The notes beneath the pieces were generated by a model. It did not search any database, was not told where the DNA came from, and saw only the letters and a program-made list of their open reading frames with translations. The translations under genes were made by a program, and so were the position numbers. A stretch of 60,000 bases of DNA, from assembly GCA_903813345.2 (NCBI GenBank), contig CAIIXF020000008.1, forward strand, positions 4,909,341 to 4,969,340, written 5' to 3'. Source of the DNA: Owenia fusiformis. Lineage: Eukaryota; Annelida; Polychaeta; Sabellida; Oweniidae. Shown piece after piece: positions 33,164 through 48,200 of this stretch. Position 1 is the first letter of the stretch; every line of letters begins with the position of its first letter.

Positions 33164-35690
33164 AAGATATCCTGATCACCACTCATAATATAGTGATACA
33201 TAGTTCAGTATTTTGATATACACGTAAGAGATTATGAAAACGTTACAACATAGTGAATTCTAACTAACCTATTGCTGCAAGGACTGATATATAATGTACA
33301 TAATAATTACATATACATGTATATGTACAGGTACTATGTCACCGCGTCTAATGTACCTTCTACATCACATTTACACAGAAAAATATTAATAATTAAAAGG
33401 TTCCAACCAATTACAATAGAAAACATTTTATGCTTTTCTGAAACTATATAAGGAAAAGTCACAAAAGGGTAAAAATTGAAAAATATTTAAATTAAACAAC
33501 TTGTCGAAAGGAATGTCTAACATCAAATCTGTCATATTTCAGTATACATAAATGCCAATAAAAGAAACGATTATAATTTATGTAAGTGGGTCTATGGGGA
33601 CCACCTTACAAAAGTAAGCCATATTCATTCAAATGACCAGTCCACTCCCTTTTCTACAGTACCTAACACCAGCACACAATAAAGTTTTATTTGATTCTTT
33701 AAAGTGCAACAAAGGACAAACATATGTTGAGGGTAAAGTTTAAAAACATTTGAACTATTTTTCAATATTTTTGGCCCACAGCATTCCTTATGTCTGTTTT
33801 CTGACTTTACATCATGATATTATTTTGATCCTTAAATGTACTTTGCAATGTGTTTGGATCAATTAAAATGTTTTAATTCTAATGAATCTGGACATTTCTC
33901 CATAAATAAGGTATCCAAAAAATCATATATTACAGGTTAATTATAAAAAATGTTGCACTGCTTTACTGAATAAAATTCAAAAAATTCCATGACAATTGAA
34001 ATTGAAAAACTGATTCCAAAATTAGAGTGTCTATTTTTGGGGTCAGTCTGGAAATAGAATTGTACATGTATAGAAAACATAGAAATGCATTTTGGAGCTG
34101 CTTCCAACACTTTACACTCTATCATTTGTTGCCAATTTTTCAAATATTACCTTATAAAGGTTCTAAATGAATCAAATGTTTTGTGTGGTGGTACTTCCAT
34201 GTGATCAATATCTACTTTGGCATGTATGCAGTTATATGTTGATGTATTTTAGGGAAGTGCTTCATCATGTTTTATGATGTTCACAACATACATGTACATG
34301 TACATGTATACATATAGGGTTTAGGTTGATATCACACGTCTTATGTTATCTCACTCAGTAGGTATGATATACATGTATTAATTGACATAATCACATCACA
34401 AATAGAGCTCTAAATTTCATAGTATACTCTGTCATTTTCCCAAGACTTGTGACAAGGCGTTGGTAGGTTACTAACAAAATAATCACTATAATGTTAGTGA
34501 TGGAAAATTGACTGGTCATTTACACTCCGACATGGGGTCATATTCATTGAGTATATGCATGGTAATGTAATTTTTACATTTCAAAAGAGGTGTGAGCTTA
34601 CATTTCTCATTATATCTCTCTAAACATTTTAATTTCCAGGGTATTACATTGAAATTTTCACAGAGTTTGTAACATTTAAGGTCATCCTATTAATCCAGTA
34701 AAAATTTCTAGTTTAACGAAAAAGTTTAGTTAAAAAGGTAAACATAGCAACCAAAACTAAAGAAACCAGGGGCAAATTAAGAAGTTGAAAAAGAACCCCA
34801 TAATCCAGGTTTAAAAACATAAGTTTTGAAATAAGATGTCAAACACATTAGAATATAGTGAGATCCTGTTTTGCCAAATAGTCAAAGGACAGGTATTTTT
34901 GCCCCTTTCTTTCCCTTTCAATATGTTCACACTACACATGGCTACTAATATCTTCATCATATTGTTGTTTTAGATCACCTTTAGTTTGGGCAAAGGATTT
35001 TCCAAATTTAACATAATTTTTAATCTTTATAAATTCAAAAAAATTCTCTACTTTCCTGAATCTATGACATTATCATTTAGTAATAGAAAACATATACATA
35101 TTACATAGAAGTTATTTTAATGTGTTTGATAGCTTCTTTTTAATATGTTATGTATTCAAACATGCTAGATGAAGGTCATTATTAGCCCCTCGTCCCTTGA
35201 CTATATTCTACGTAATATTTGAATAAATATTTCTGTTATAATGAATATTTTTACAAGAATAAGTTATTCTATGCTGCACATTCTCTGAAAATTCCATTAG
35301 ATTACATTGAAAAAAGGAATCCAAAGATACATTATGACGACTTTATGGTAACACCTCGCACATTTATGTAATGTGATTCTGATAGAATACATGTACATGT
35401 AATGATGTAACAGAACTTTCACAACTTCCCAATGTAAATGATATGGGTATTATCATGTGTTTTGTATCATATAATATTGTTTGGAACCTTTTAATAGCAA
35501 ATAAATGTACACTTTGTGTGTCAACTCTGTGTTAATGTAAGGTCTCCACAATCTTTACCCACTGCCTTTGTCCAATTTTGAAGTATGAAGTGTATACTGT
35601 ATTGTGGTAATCGAACATACAAGTAAAGCCCTACCTTCAGTTCATAAAAATGCTATCCAGTTTTTGTCTAATGTCTGTATTATTAATATA
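33164..35690. other. Intergenic, AT-rich, no gene seen
   Basis: No coding, RNA or long repeat signal was recognised. It has clusters of ACATGTA palindromes (33305-33330, 34285-34312, 35389-35402). Confidence 0.5.
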
Positions 35691-36332
35691 CAGGGTGTCC
35701 CGAAAGTATGGGGCCCCCCCTAGCCAGACATATTCCAGTGTCCTCATAGTATGTGTCATATATCATTTTAAAGCTTATCCAAAGTTACATTGATTTGCCA
35801 AGTATCGTGGTTTAACTCCCAAATGAGAAAAAGTTACAGTCATTTTAAAAGTTAGTGTTTTGTCAAAATAAAGTTCAATTTTACACCACACTACTAGTCA
35901 ATGAGTCCCCCTTTGGTCATGTTAACAGTAGCAATTATTTTCAGATATGACCTTAAAAGCCCTTCAAATAGGGGTGTGGAATTTTATAACCCTCTTAAAA
36001 CCTGTTAAGGCACTTTAGAAGAGTTTCCTTAGAGTTTCTACCCTCACCGTTCTCTTTTTCCAACTCAATATCCATTCGACCCGAAAAGAATTGCTGCTGT
36101 TAAGATGGCCCGGAAGGACACATTGACTTGTGATTTGGTGTAAAATTGAACTTAATTTTGACCAAACACTAAATTTTGAAATGCCTGTAATTTTTTCACA
36201 TTTGAGAGTTGAACCATGATACTTGGTGAATCAATGTAACTTTGGATAAGCTTTAACATGATATATGACACATACTATGACGTCACTGGTATATGTCTGC
36301 CTAGGGGGGCCCCATACTTTCGGGACACCCTG
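35691..36332. mobile_element. 642-bp foldback MITE, CAGGGTGTCC ends, TA duplication
   Basis: It begins CAGGGTGTCCCGAAAGTATG and ends CATACTTTCGGGACACCCTG, a 20-bp inverted match, flanked by TA (35689-35690, 36333-36334). Arms of about 220 bp continue to pair (TCATATATCATTTTAAAGCTTATCC at 35757 against 36240-36265). It is Tc1/mariner-like in target choice; no transposase was seen. It shares its first ten bases with the nested element at 26613. Confidence 0.9.
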
Positions 36333-37822
36333 TACAATGGTTACGATATGGAAGGTTTTGGATAAATAACCATATCCGAAACCAAGCATCACATAACTAA
36401 TTTATCCTATGACAAGCAATTGGCTGATTTGCAAGTACTTTCTGTTTCTTTGCTAAAGCATCTCTTCTTTTCCTGAACTTTATATCAGAGAGAGTGTCAT
36501 ATTTTTCTTTCTTGTATGCTGAAATACAAATTTGACTATTTCTACACTGAATAAAAATGTTTTCCCAGGAATATTAGAGTGGCAGGGGCAGAAAGCAATA
36601 TTTTATGTCCCGCTTCTCCACTACATCCATTCTATATATACAAGGGCCAATTTTGGTATATACATCTTTTACTGACTCTTTATAGATGTCATTATCTGAC
36701 AAATTACTGTAGTCATTAAAAATAAATAGAACCACTCTACACTACATGTATACTATACTACACTACTCTAGGAGGATATCATATCCCGCTGTTATGTACC
36801 TGAAACCTCACTTGTCATAGGATAAATGTACAGATATACCTCTATGATGAAAGGATAGCAGTTTCCATTAAGAATCAAGAGTCACATAGCATCATGAGTA
36901 CTGTAGATGGATAAAGATACATGTATTTTCTACTGTTTTTTTATTTCCAACTTTGTTATATATTGGCTCTTTTATATTTCCATTCCATTTCTAATAATTT
37001 TTACTTACACATCCACTAATTGATGAAAATAGTAGTGCTGTTTCCATGAACATGATGTTTGGGGAAAAAGTGTTGGTTTAACATCCTTATAGAATTAAAA
37101 GTATGTAATAAATGCCCTACAACCCCTCATAGAAACTCTTCAGAAATTGTGATAATACAACAAATAACTGAAATACATGTAGATGAATATAAAATGAATA
37201 TGCATACTCGTATCAGTTAAAAGATTTTGTATTTTCAAAGCAACTATCAAACACAAAACCTCCCATTGACTCTGCACATAAGGCCCATATTCCAGCCTGC
37301 TAAACATGACTATACAGCAAAAGTATTGTTCCTCAACTACAAGCTTAATTCTGCAAATTGCCATTATTTACATGATATTGGCCATGTTTAGAGAATTTGG
37401 AATAACTTTTAATAATGAGTGTGAAAATATAACTGGGACATTGTTTTTGTGTATTTTAGCCCTGTTTGGATGAAAATCCCCATGTCCTATGTCAGTTAGT
37501 ACATGTAATACAACACCATTTCCCTAACTCTGTTACTATGTGACTCTTGAAAATTAAAATCTTTCAATTCAATAAGCTAAATTGACTGCTAAGGGCACAC
37601 TAGTATGTAAAAACGAAATGAATAATGGAACAGATAAGTAAAATTCTGCATAAAACTCAGTGAATAAAAATGTTTTTCAGAAGGATTATCAACAAGTTTT
37701 TCAAGTTCAATCATAATCAAACACCTGATTGTTTCAGGTGATCTTTTTTTCAAAATGCTGAATGAATTATTCTTCCAACTTTGTTTTATCATACTTAAAG
37801 CATTTTATTGTATTGAAATATT
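36333..37822. other. Intergenic, no gene seen
   Basis: AT-rich sequence with short chance open frames on the minus strand. Nothing was recognised. Confidence 0.5.
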
Positions 37823-38271
37823 ATTTGCGGATAACCTTCACTTCTCTTTGAAATCCAATAACACTTTGAGTAAAACCTTTTTGAAAATGGCGTCAGAGTT
37901 ATAATCACGGTCCAAAATGAACCATTTCTTTTTTAATGGTACGATAAAGTGACTTGATAATAATTACATATGTTTTCAGCATAAATCTGAAGGTATTAAT
38001 GAAATCTAGATGTATTGGGTCTTTTTAATCTTTTGTATAAAAAATAATGTTTAATTTTTCCGTCCAGGTTGGAAGAGCAGTGTAAAATGTGAAATACAAA
38101 ATTGCTCCACCCCCAGCTGGACAAAAAATTTAAATTACACACTATTTTTTATTAAAAGATTAAAAAGGCCCAATACAGAGAGAGAATGATACTCTGGCGC
38201 CATTTTCAATAGCTTTTACTCATAGCATTGTTGGACCTCAAACAGAAGTGGAGGTTGAGTTATCCACAAAT
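37823..38271. mobile_element. 449-bp foldback element
   Basis: ATTTGCGGATAAC at the left pairs with GTTATCCACAAAT at the right. Inner pairs include ATTGGGTCTTTTTAATCTTTT (38014) with AAAAGATTAAAAAGGCCCAAT (38155) and TTTTGAAAATGGCG with CGCCATTTTCAA. No coding capacity was seen. Confidence 0.8.
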
Positions 38272-38958
38272 GATATACTCATTGCATGGGGTAGTTCATT
38301 GTCATTGGTATAAGGAAACATATGACTGAAAAAATAATTTGTGAAATTTTCTTATTTTATTTCATGAAAAATAGTATGCTTCCCAAGCTGGACTTTTTCG
38401 ATTACTGTCTGTGCTTACTAGAATTTACCTATGCCATTTCAGAAAAGTGATTACCAAATACAGTATACACGATAAGAATAGATCCAATTCATACTTGCCA
38501 TCAAAACGTCAATTCAAACATACTAAAGGTACATTATATTATTAAGGAATAAATTGAATTGAAATAATTAAAAAATATGATATGATTTTGGATGCAAAAC
38601 TTAAAGATGCTCAAATAGTTTTATTTCAAGTTCATACTTTATAGTTTCAACATGGAGAATCAATACCAGCAGACAAAAGATGAAATGAAATTGTGTGGTG
38701 GGAAAATCAGCACAAATATTTTGGAAAATGTATCTACATGTGGTGAAAAAAGCACAAGGCATGAATAAAACATGCCAAAAGGCACCGTCTGATTGCAGAT
38801 ATGCATGTTTTCAAAAGATAATAAATAATTATATGATTTTGTAGCAAAAATAAATGTATCAATACAAGTCAATAAATTAATAATAAATAATGAGTATGTT
38901 AGTATATTTTCAGAGATTCTTTATGACTAGTTTCATTGGATCTACCCTTATATCATAT

Positions 38959-39233
38959 TCATATTGGCACCAATGGGGGATCGTTTAAGTCTGCAGCCAC
39001 CTTGATAATGATGCAATCATCTTTAAGGTATCCACCTTGTTCCAGTGTTTCCTGTCGCACAAACAGTGGACACCCTGATGCGATGTTCATGTCTTTGACT
39101 GGAAGTTTGAAAGAAGAACTTGTTGGATCTGGTCTGAAAGCATCCTGTAGATGGCGTCTGTCTGATGATTGGTCCATCATTTGCAGCGTGATCTTCTGTC
39201 TGAATGGAAACTCGAGCAAGGAATCGTATTCTC
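38959..39233 (-). CDS. TRAF exon 9: end of the MATH domain
   Basis: The acceptor CATAAAAAG precedes 39233. The exon starts with two bases completing Gly, then EYDSLLEFPFRQKITLQMMD, and ends DLNDPPLVPI with TGA at 38959-38961. It carries the second half of the TRAF-C beta-sandwich. A possible AATAAA (minus strand) lies at 38620-38625. Two open frames on other strands or frames over this stretch are shadows. Confidence 0.93.
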
Positions 39234-42200
39234 CTTTTTATGAAATGCAAATTGTATAATCATACATCAATTCATCATAACAAGGAAGCTTACATGTATG
39301 TCGACTATGCATATATTTTTAGGATTGAAGTATTGTTAATAATAAAAAGAAGCTTTTTGATGATGCTTTAAAGATGGTGTCAAGAGATGGTGAGGAGCTT
39401 AAAAACAAAAATAAAGTATCCTTTTTGTCTTATATCACTAAAAATTTTAGTTCACTATGCCCGGCCTCTGACAGCTTCTTCAAAAACCAACAATATGTAT
39501 GATGCAACATCTATCTAAACAATACATTAAAGACAATTTGCAAGCAAATAACCATTAAATATGTAAACCACTTTAATATGTAAAATGGCAATATTAGCCA
39601 AGTTGGGCAAATTAATGTGTAAGGAACTTAAGTACAGTACGAGGGGTGATCCAAAAGTCTTGGACGCCCTGCTCTAACTTTGTTGTTTTTTCATAAAATT
39701 ACTTTAAACTTTCCAATAATGAAGACCAACAACCTAACTACTTTGTGTATTAATTTCATTGAGAAATGATATATTCTATGTAGTTTTCTAGATAGTTTTG
39801 AATATAGGGACCCTGTCACCCGGAACGGTATTCGCACATGGCAACTTTCAGCCTTAAATGGCCGCCATTTCACTTGTTTCGCAAGTCTTGACCACTGTCT
39901 TTCTTTGAATTTTGAATGTTAAACCATGTTAGTTTATTTCCTTTGTCACCATGCAACCAATCAATTGTGTTTTAATAATGTCACATATGACAATGGTCGT
40001 ATATGTCAAATTCTAAGAAAATGACATCAGACAAGCAACCCTCATTCTGGTATCATTTTTGCTACGAGATAGCTGCTAAAATGCAGAACATGAAAGAAAT
40101 AAAGTGGAACAAAGACAAGATATTTTCACAATTATTGACCTTGAGCAGCTACCATATGCATGATACAATCTAGATATAGCTCCGTGTGATTTTCTTCCTT
40201 TTCTCCAGAAAAAGGGAGGGTTGAAATAATATCTTTTATGACTCATTGTATGAGGTTTAGAGTGGCACTCCAGCAGCATTTGTATCACATAAGCAAGGGC
40301 GGTTTCATAAATGTCTTCCATTCATTTGTAAAGCGGTATGAAAAATGTGTTCAAATTCGTGGAAAATATGTTGAAAAGTAGGTCTTAATATGTGAAGATG
40401 ATGATGGCAGATGACACTCAGACTGAAAATCTGAAATTCTCTCATATCATGACTGGTGTTAGGTTGTAAACCTGCACCTAAAATATTTGCCATATTATAA
40501 CAGTTGTGACGTGATTTGCTATATTTGAATACCGTTCCGGGTGGCAGGGACCCGGTATCAAAACATATTTAGAAAAGTAGCTAAAATATATTATTTTCTG
40601 TTGAAACTTATACACAAAGTTGTTAAGATTTTGATCTTTACTATCTGAAAGTTTCATGTAATTATATTAGAAAATAGTAAAGTTAGAGCGAGGTGCCCAA
40701 GACTTTTGGATCACCCCTCTACTTATCAAATTTCAAGTGCTTTAATGTATGGATTTTGGGATAAAACATACCCTTCATGAGCACAAAAAAGATGGATACA
40801 TGAGTGCCTTTGCCAATTCCATCTCCATTCAAGTACACTCTCCCGCACATTTTGTAACCGTATCGACTGGTGTAGAAAGGGGGACTGTACAAGCTCAAGG
40901 TCTTCCCATTGATAGCATCCTGTTTTCGCTTAGCATAATTTGTTATCTTCCAAAGCATGTAGCCTTCATAGCAGATACAATCATTGACGTCAAGACGAAG
41001 ATCTTGTTCAGCTAATCGTAGATCGTGATACCCGACTAGACGGTCTAGTTGACGCAGTTGGCTTTTTATGCCATCTGTAATGAAATAAACATCAAGAGTA
41101 AATTGTATTGCAAGACGGCTCTTCCCGGTTGCATACTGTATGGTACATTAAACCATTTAATATATAACCATGGCATGGTAACCAGAATCGCCCCACCTTT
41201 GAATTGTCAAAAACATGTCTAAACTATCTTTGTTATTCATAACTGCTGAAAATGGACCAGGTGAGTGCAACAGCATTACTGGGGGAGGGGGGGGGGGGGT
41301 TGCAATGATTTAATACTTCCAATTTAAATATTATATATTCCTTCCTCCATCAATGTAAGATGCAAATTCAAATCTTGTGGGAATCAAAATATGGTAGATT
41401 TTATAAAAAATTAAAAGCTGCACAATTTTGCTCAGTGTGAAGTCACAAATGACAGTTAACGTGCCTATTAAATAACTATCATGAGGATAGATGGTCCAGA
41501 TCAGATAAAACAAAAGTAACTGCCTATATGTGTATTTGAATACATGTATATGAGTTTCAACAACTGATAAATTAAATACAAATGCTTGTAGATAATGAAG
41601 TACATGTACCATTGTACTTTGCTCATTCAAGTACAGGGTTTGTCAATAGGTTAAGGCAGGGAGTGCTCTAAACTGCATTATGATCAGTTCAAATATCAAC
41701 AATGACCATCAATTTTTTATTAATTTTATCAACTTGCATTTCTTTATAAGCAACAATAAATGTTGATTTCCAATGAATCTATTAGTACATTTTATAAAAG
41801 ATGCAATTCTGTCACAAAACGAAACTGTATTTCACTTACTGCAATAATTAAAATAAATGTTATTTGAACACAATAGTCAACATGATATTAGTGAATTCTA
41901 GAAGGAAGCAAATTATATCAGGAAGTTCTAAGAAACCTCCAATTATAACATCTTTCAATTTTGTTTTATAACTATACATGTACAAGGTGTCACAATGAAA
42001 CAGAATCAATGCTCTCATATTTAGCCTCAGATGGAAAAATGAAAGCTAGATATACTTTTTATTAAAATTGTGCATTTATTGTAGTTCCTAATATTTATGA
42101 ATTCATTACTTAAAGATGCTGTTTTAATGTACACTTCTATAGTTTGACAATGCTGAGCACATATCTTTCAAAATGTCATTATTTCAAACAGCAATGAGCG

Positions 42201-45200
42201 TTTAGGATAGCAACTTTTAGCTGCAAATATTATTCAATGTCCCACACTTTATGGAACCCTGTACTTTTTCAAACTTCTGAGAATAGCATTGGGAATTCCA
42301 TTCACCAACACTTCAAAATACCAATGATGTACATGTATGAGGTCAGCATCTAACTGAAGGTCACACTTTTTCAATTTACTAATATATTTGTCAGATATTA
42401 TATGTCATTTACTCTGGTGTATTAAACCTATGTTTAACAATACACATTCAAATTGTAATTCAAAATAAAATTCAATTCAAATCTTTCAAATCTAACACAA
42501 TGTACGATCAAACATTAAGAACCAGTATTTACAGAGTCTTCACTGGTGGATCCAGTAACAGGGAGGGTATAAGGGTATGCCCTGGGTCCATCTGCAAAAT
42601 CTGTTTTTCTTGTGTGCATAATTGTCGCAGTATTACAGTTTGTGAAAAATGCTGACTTCCAATGAATCTATTGATATATTTTATAAAAGATTCAATGGTG
42701 TCAGAATATGAAAATGTATTTCACTCAATGTAATAATCAAAGTCATTTTCAGTTGAATGGGTAAATATGAAAAGTAGATTGTATTCAAGAAGGTAGAACA
42801 GGAAGTTCTAAGAAGTCTGAGCGCTGATCTGAACATGATCTTGCTTTTGTAATAAACTCTCGTAAGGAAAAAACAACTCAATAGAATAGCAAATGCCACT
42901 GAACAAAACATGTTTTATTGGACCAGACATCATTATAAAATAGGCATCAGTATTGTCTCCTTTTGACAAAATCTTCTGGAACAAAGGTTCAATTAATTCC
43001 AATGAGATTATGTTTTAGGCTCAAAATTCATAGATCCATCACTGGATTTATTCTTTTTTTCAATTCTTTTTATATTTGATTGCTGTTTAGCATAATAAAT
43101 ACTTAAAAAAGTAACTTGGAGCCAAAATTGGGACTTTATATTCAGGGAGTTCTCAGCAGCTGTTGAAACGTTGAACTTATTGTGAAATTTTAATGTATAC
43201 TGTATTATTTAAGCGCCAAAATACAGATGTCAAGGTTCACACCTTGCATAAATTGTTAACCCTTGTCAGTTCATTATAAGTAGCATTACTGTAGGTGAAC
43301 AGAGAATTCATTTATTGGAGAACACATTTTAAATATCATGATAAAGTGCGTTCTTAAAAACTTTCAATCTAAAAATAAAAATCATCATATCTGTTTTAAT
43401 TGGTCTAAAATGGAACAAATCAATGTTTATTCAATTTCAAAAGCTTATCAAAAGTTTTAATTTATATTTAGAAGTTTATATTATGATTATTGATACTTAG
43501 AGAAATAAAATTCCCAAAAATAGACAGGTGGGGATCATATCTAGCACATTTTTAACAATTTACACCTAAAAATGAATAACTATATATAGAGTAATTTTAA
43601 AATAACCTTTTAATTTTAGGCACTGATGAATAAGTGCAATGTCATCAACGAACAACTGAGAGAGTGCTTGTTAAGATCAAAACATACATTTTACAATGTT
43701 TACATACACTTGAAATTAATTTTTTTTCATGTCATATCTCAGTATTTCACAAAACTATCATTCATCTGCCGCTCCCTTAAGATATATTGCTTGAGCAATG
43801 AATAATTATAAATGATTGTACTCAATTTTCTGTCACCACTTTCAAACTATGGTGGTTTGAAAGCCCATAGTTTCCAATGTTGTTAAGATGGATATCCCCT
43901 AAAATTTGTATATTATACATTTTGTATACAATGTACTCTTATCCACTTATGTGTGGCCTCTCTATTTTTTCTCTCATTTTTTTACATGGGAAATCCATAC
44001 TTCAACAAATCCACTACTCATTTATCTATTGCTCAGACTATAAGACTACAATATACAAGTACTCTTCCAGGGTTTTCATTAAGGGCAGGCAACGGGCGAT
44101 TTTCACTGGTTGTTTTCACAAAATCGCCTGTTGTTTTTAGGGACTTTTCCATGTTAAAGGATTGGTATCGATATGGTGAACTGAATTCAACACTTTTTTT
44201 CTTAAACCAATTATTGAAAACATTCTGTAAAAAACATGGTCCTTTAGGTAATGTTGACTGATTGACAACAATTTAATGTGAAAACTATTTACATATTTTT
44301 TATATAACTGTTAATGTTAACATTTTTTGTTTTTTAGTGCAATTTTTTTTTGTTCCTTTCTACCAATTCTTGAGAATGAAATAAAATATCTTTCCGAACC
44401 TTCTTGGAACAAAATAGCATTTACAACTTGTTGTAAATATTTTTACAATATTGAGAGACCTAAACACTTTGTGTTTATGTCATTTTGTTCCAATGAGCTT
44501 CGGATAGATGTTTCATTTCATTCCAAACATATGATACCAACAAAAAAGAAGTGCCTGGTGTGTTTTCTAAAACAATATAGAGAAAAAAATATATATATAT
44601 TTTAAATTATATTGTTACCATTCAAAAGATGACCATTAAATTGATGATGTGTAAAATTTTCAAAATTTTTTGATGACTGGTTTAAGAGAAACGTGTGTTC
44701 AAAAAGTTCACCATATCGATACCAATCCTTTATGATTTCCATTAATTTTGCATGTTGTTTTCATTTATTTAGCCTGTCATGAGAAATTCTAGTGAAACCC
44801 CTGTCTTCTATCTTTATGATAATCCTACAGACCATCCTGCATGTATATGACTCGGCATTTAAGTACTAATGCATACATTAAAAATTGATTATGATTGAGG
44901 TTAAGCAAACAGAGCAAAATTAATGTTAAAGAGTCAATAAAAGATAGAAGTGTCAACCACTTACTATAGTAGAAAATACAGTACATGTATACACATTTTC
45001 TGCAACCAATATCAACAGTCAAACTGGATTGGTTGGCTATTGAATAATATGAACCATTCAAATGAATGAATGAATCATAAAAATTAGCAACTGTCTACCA
45101 GTCAAATGTTCTAAGGATCATACATATCGACTTTTAAGCTGTCAGTTATGCTTAACTGTAAGATGACTTTGACCTTCTAATTGCCTTAACTAAGTCTTAA

Positions 45201-48200
45201 CTGAATACTCACCGAGGTTTTCTGATGACCCAGTGGAGGTACCTCCATAGCTTGTCCCAACCTCAAGTTGTTGTATTCTCTCTTCTAAAGATTTTGTTTC
45301 AGAGAGTAAAGAAGCTTTAATACTCTGTGGATCTGCAACTCCTCCTTTTTTAACATCTTCATCAAGACGAATCACCGTTTCGCCATGTTTCACCAACATC
45401 ACCTGTAATCCACAATATGTCTTAATCTTAACAGAACATGGAGGATCTTCAATATTTGCGAATGCTGACAGCATTTCTCCAGCTGTAATCGAATGAGTGT
45501 CTCTGACTGTTACCTATTCATTTAAATTGATATCTGACTCAACTCTTTTGTGAAAACGATTCCAAACTCTTGGCTTGCTAGGAAGTATATACATTACAGG
45601 CATTACATGTGAGTATTTCATCCATATGTTAGTAGCTTCAGTTACCTTACTAAATCATCCTTAGGATTTACTCAAAACAATTCATTCCCATATTTATATG
45701 TAGACATATACATGTAGTATATATTGCATACTAGGGATATTTTAAATGAATTATTGTGTAAATCTATTGATACAGTAATCCTTTTCATATTTGAATGAAA
45801 TCCTCTTTCATTTGATTCTTGATGTGTGATGGCTGTTTTATTGTCTTTCTTATTCCTGGAGTTGTAGGAGCTTCACTTCTTTTATTATTTTGTGAAGGTT
45901 GATGCTATCTGTCCCTACTATCAGATCATGAAGAAGAACAGTAGCAGAGTTTAGCACATTTTCCTTTTTAATAATATTGTAAATGTCTTTCTTATTTTCC
46001 TTTATCACATCCTTTGAGGTTTGGTGTTTTCAATACATATCAGTTCTTACCATTTTTTGCATTTCATTATGCAATTTAAGTTTGATATTAAAAGAGTTTT
46101 AAAGAATGTGTGCTACATTATGCCCAATTGTGCTTTTAACATGTGTATATGTCCAAAGTGATTTAACTAAAAAATATTGGGAAGTTGTATATAAATTGTT
46201 TAAATAATATATATTTATACCTGCATGCTTTTAAGCCTGGTCTGTGTTGATTCCAAACTCTTTTTTAGGGTTTCATTCTCTTTTTTGAATTCCTCCAATT
46301 CATACTTTTGTTTGTCATTTTCTGATTTCAGATTTTCAAATTGATTCACAAGTTGGGATGTTTTCAACGCATATTCTGCACTATAAACAGCAAATGTGCC
46401 CAAATGAGTGTTAAATTCTGTATGGTGTGTCTCTAGTTCATCTTTGTTTCCCTGCAATTGAGATTAATCATATGAAATACTAGAACTACAGTACCTTGGT
46501 GAAAAAGAATGGATTTGTTCAAGAGCTATTCTTCAAATGTTACAGAATGAAAATTGAACAGTTCCATAAGTGTTCCATAAAGTAAGATTAAGTTGAATGA
46601 CCATTTCATTCTAGGTGGATTTGTGTTAACTTAAAAATCATCATTTTTGTGACCACACTAAATATTCCAACATTATTTATATATATCAATATATTGATTT
46701 ATTTGAAATTTACCTTGAAAGTACACCCCAAAGCACTGTATCTACATTGTTTAGGGGCCACTGGGCACTCTGCCTCATGCGATGAAATGTCGCCCCTTGG
46801 AAATGCAGCCGATGCACACCCATATGGGCAAGTAATGGGAACCTGTGGACACTCATTTGTCATGTGATTCTGTGAAACATCAAAATTATTAAATTCAAAT
46901 TGTTTTTAATGGATGAGGGATTATACACTTTAATATAAATACTCCAACCCAGTTCAGTTGGTTCATAGTCATCACTTATAAGCAAATGCAAATGTCAAAG
47001 TAACATCTCAAAATGTTCCCGGGGAAAAAATGTCAGTTTGATAAAAGTCTGTTTTTGCCTGAGATCATATTGTTTTAACCCTTGAATTCTCAAATTAAAA
47101 AATAACAAAGTGCCTTTATGTTATCAACTAGAACAGCTGTTAGACAGGTGTCTCCAGTTTACAAATTAACACAATACAGGGGTTTCATTAGCAACAGGCA
47201 CAAGCAATTTTCACCGGTTGTTTTCACAAAATTGCCTGTTTTTTGGGGGACTTTTCAACTTTTCAATGTTAAATTTATGATTTCTATTAATTTTGCCTGC
47301 TGTTTTCATATATTTTGCCTGTTGTGAGAATTTCTAGTGAAACCCCTGCAATATGCAACTTTTCAATATTTGAAATGTTCATTCCGGTTTACTTCATCAA
47401 TGTATTATTAAATTAAAAGAAAGCATGCAGTATTTTTTGGGAATTTACCTGAATAATAGCAATAATGAATTCTTCTTGGCAGTATGGACATGCTTCTTTC
47501 CGAAATTTACAATTTTGCTCTACATGATCCTTTAAGTCTTTCTTCAAAAGTTTTTCTTGGCATCCATTCTCCTGATTTGGGCAATCCATTATGATGTAAA
47601 GGCATTCTTCCAGGTGTTTCTGGAAATTAGATAAATAACTATTTTGCAAATATATATATACTAATAAATTTAGTTGAATATTTCGATTTAAGGATATTCT
47701 GAATTATTACCACCTTGCCAGGCCAGTTCTAGGGGTTTTAGTGCTAGTTTAGAAGGCTTTCATTTTACTATATCAACCTGAGCAATTTGTGACGTCATAG
47801 TGGCGATCAATATTGCCTTCGAAATGACGTTATTGTACTATTAATCTTTACAACTATTGAGATCTATATGCATCTTTGATTCTCAATTTAAATCACAAGT
47901 AAGTCAATATATGATATTGTATAGAACTCCCAGTAACTTTCCATCCAAAGTTCTTAATCATGAAAGGGCAATGTATCAATGTTGATGATATTTTTGCCAA
48001 GTGCTGAGCAATAAAAGGTAGGGAGGTATTGTTTTTTTAATAATTTTAGGTTCTAAAAGATTTAAATCATAAAAATTAAAGAAAAGTAGCTGGACAAATT
48101 CTGAGAAGTCACAAATCCACAGACATTCATTTCAGGATAAAGGTCATTTTAGATGAAAGTTCATCTTGAATCACACTGGAACACCCTGACAATGTAAAGT

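Noticed and set aside
38936-39259. 107-codon plus-strand open frame
   Set aside because: The complement of TRAF exon 9, whose MATH sequence on the minus strand is unmistakable.
45403-45490. Extending TRAF exon 7 upstream to include GEMLSAFANIEDPPC
   Set aside because: The frame is open, but every acceptor there gives phase 2, which does not join exon 6 (phase 0). The acceptor at 45403 fits.
45900-46020. Additional TRAF exon between exons 6 and 7
   Set aside because: A coding-like frame exists, but exons 6 and 7 already join in phase and this frame has no matching splice sites.
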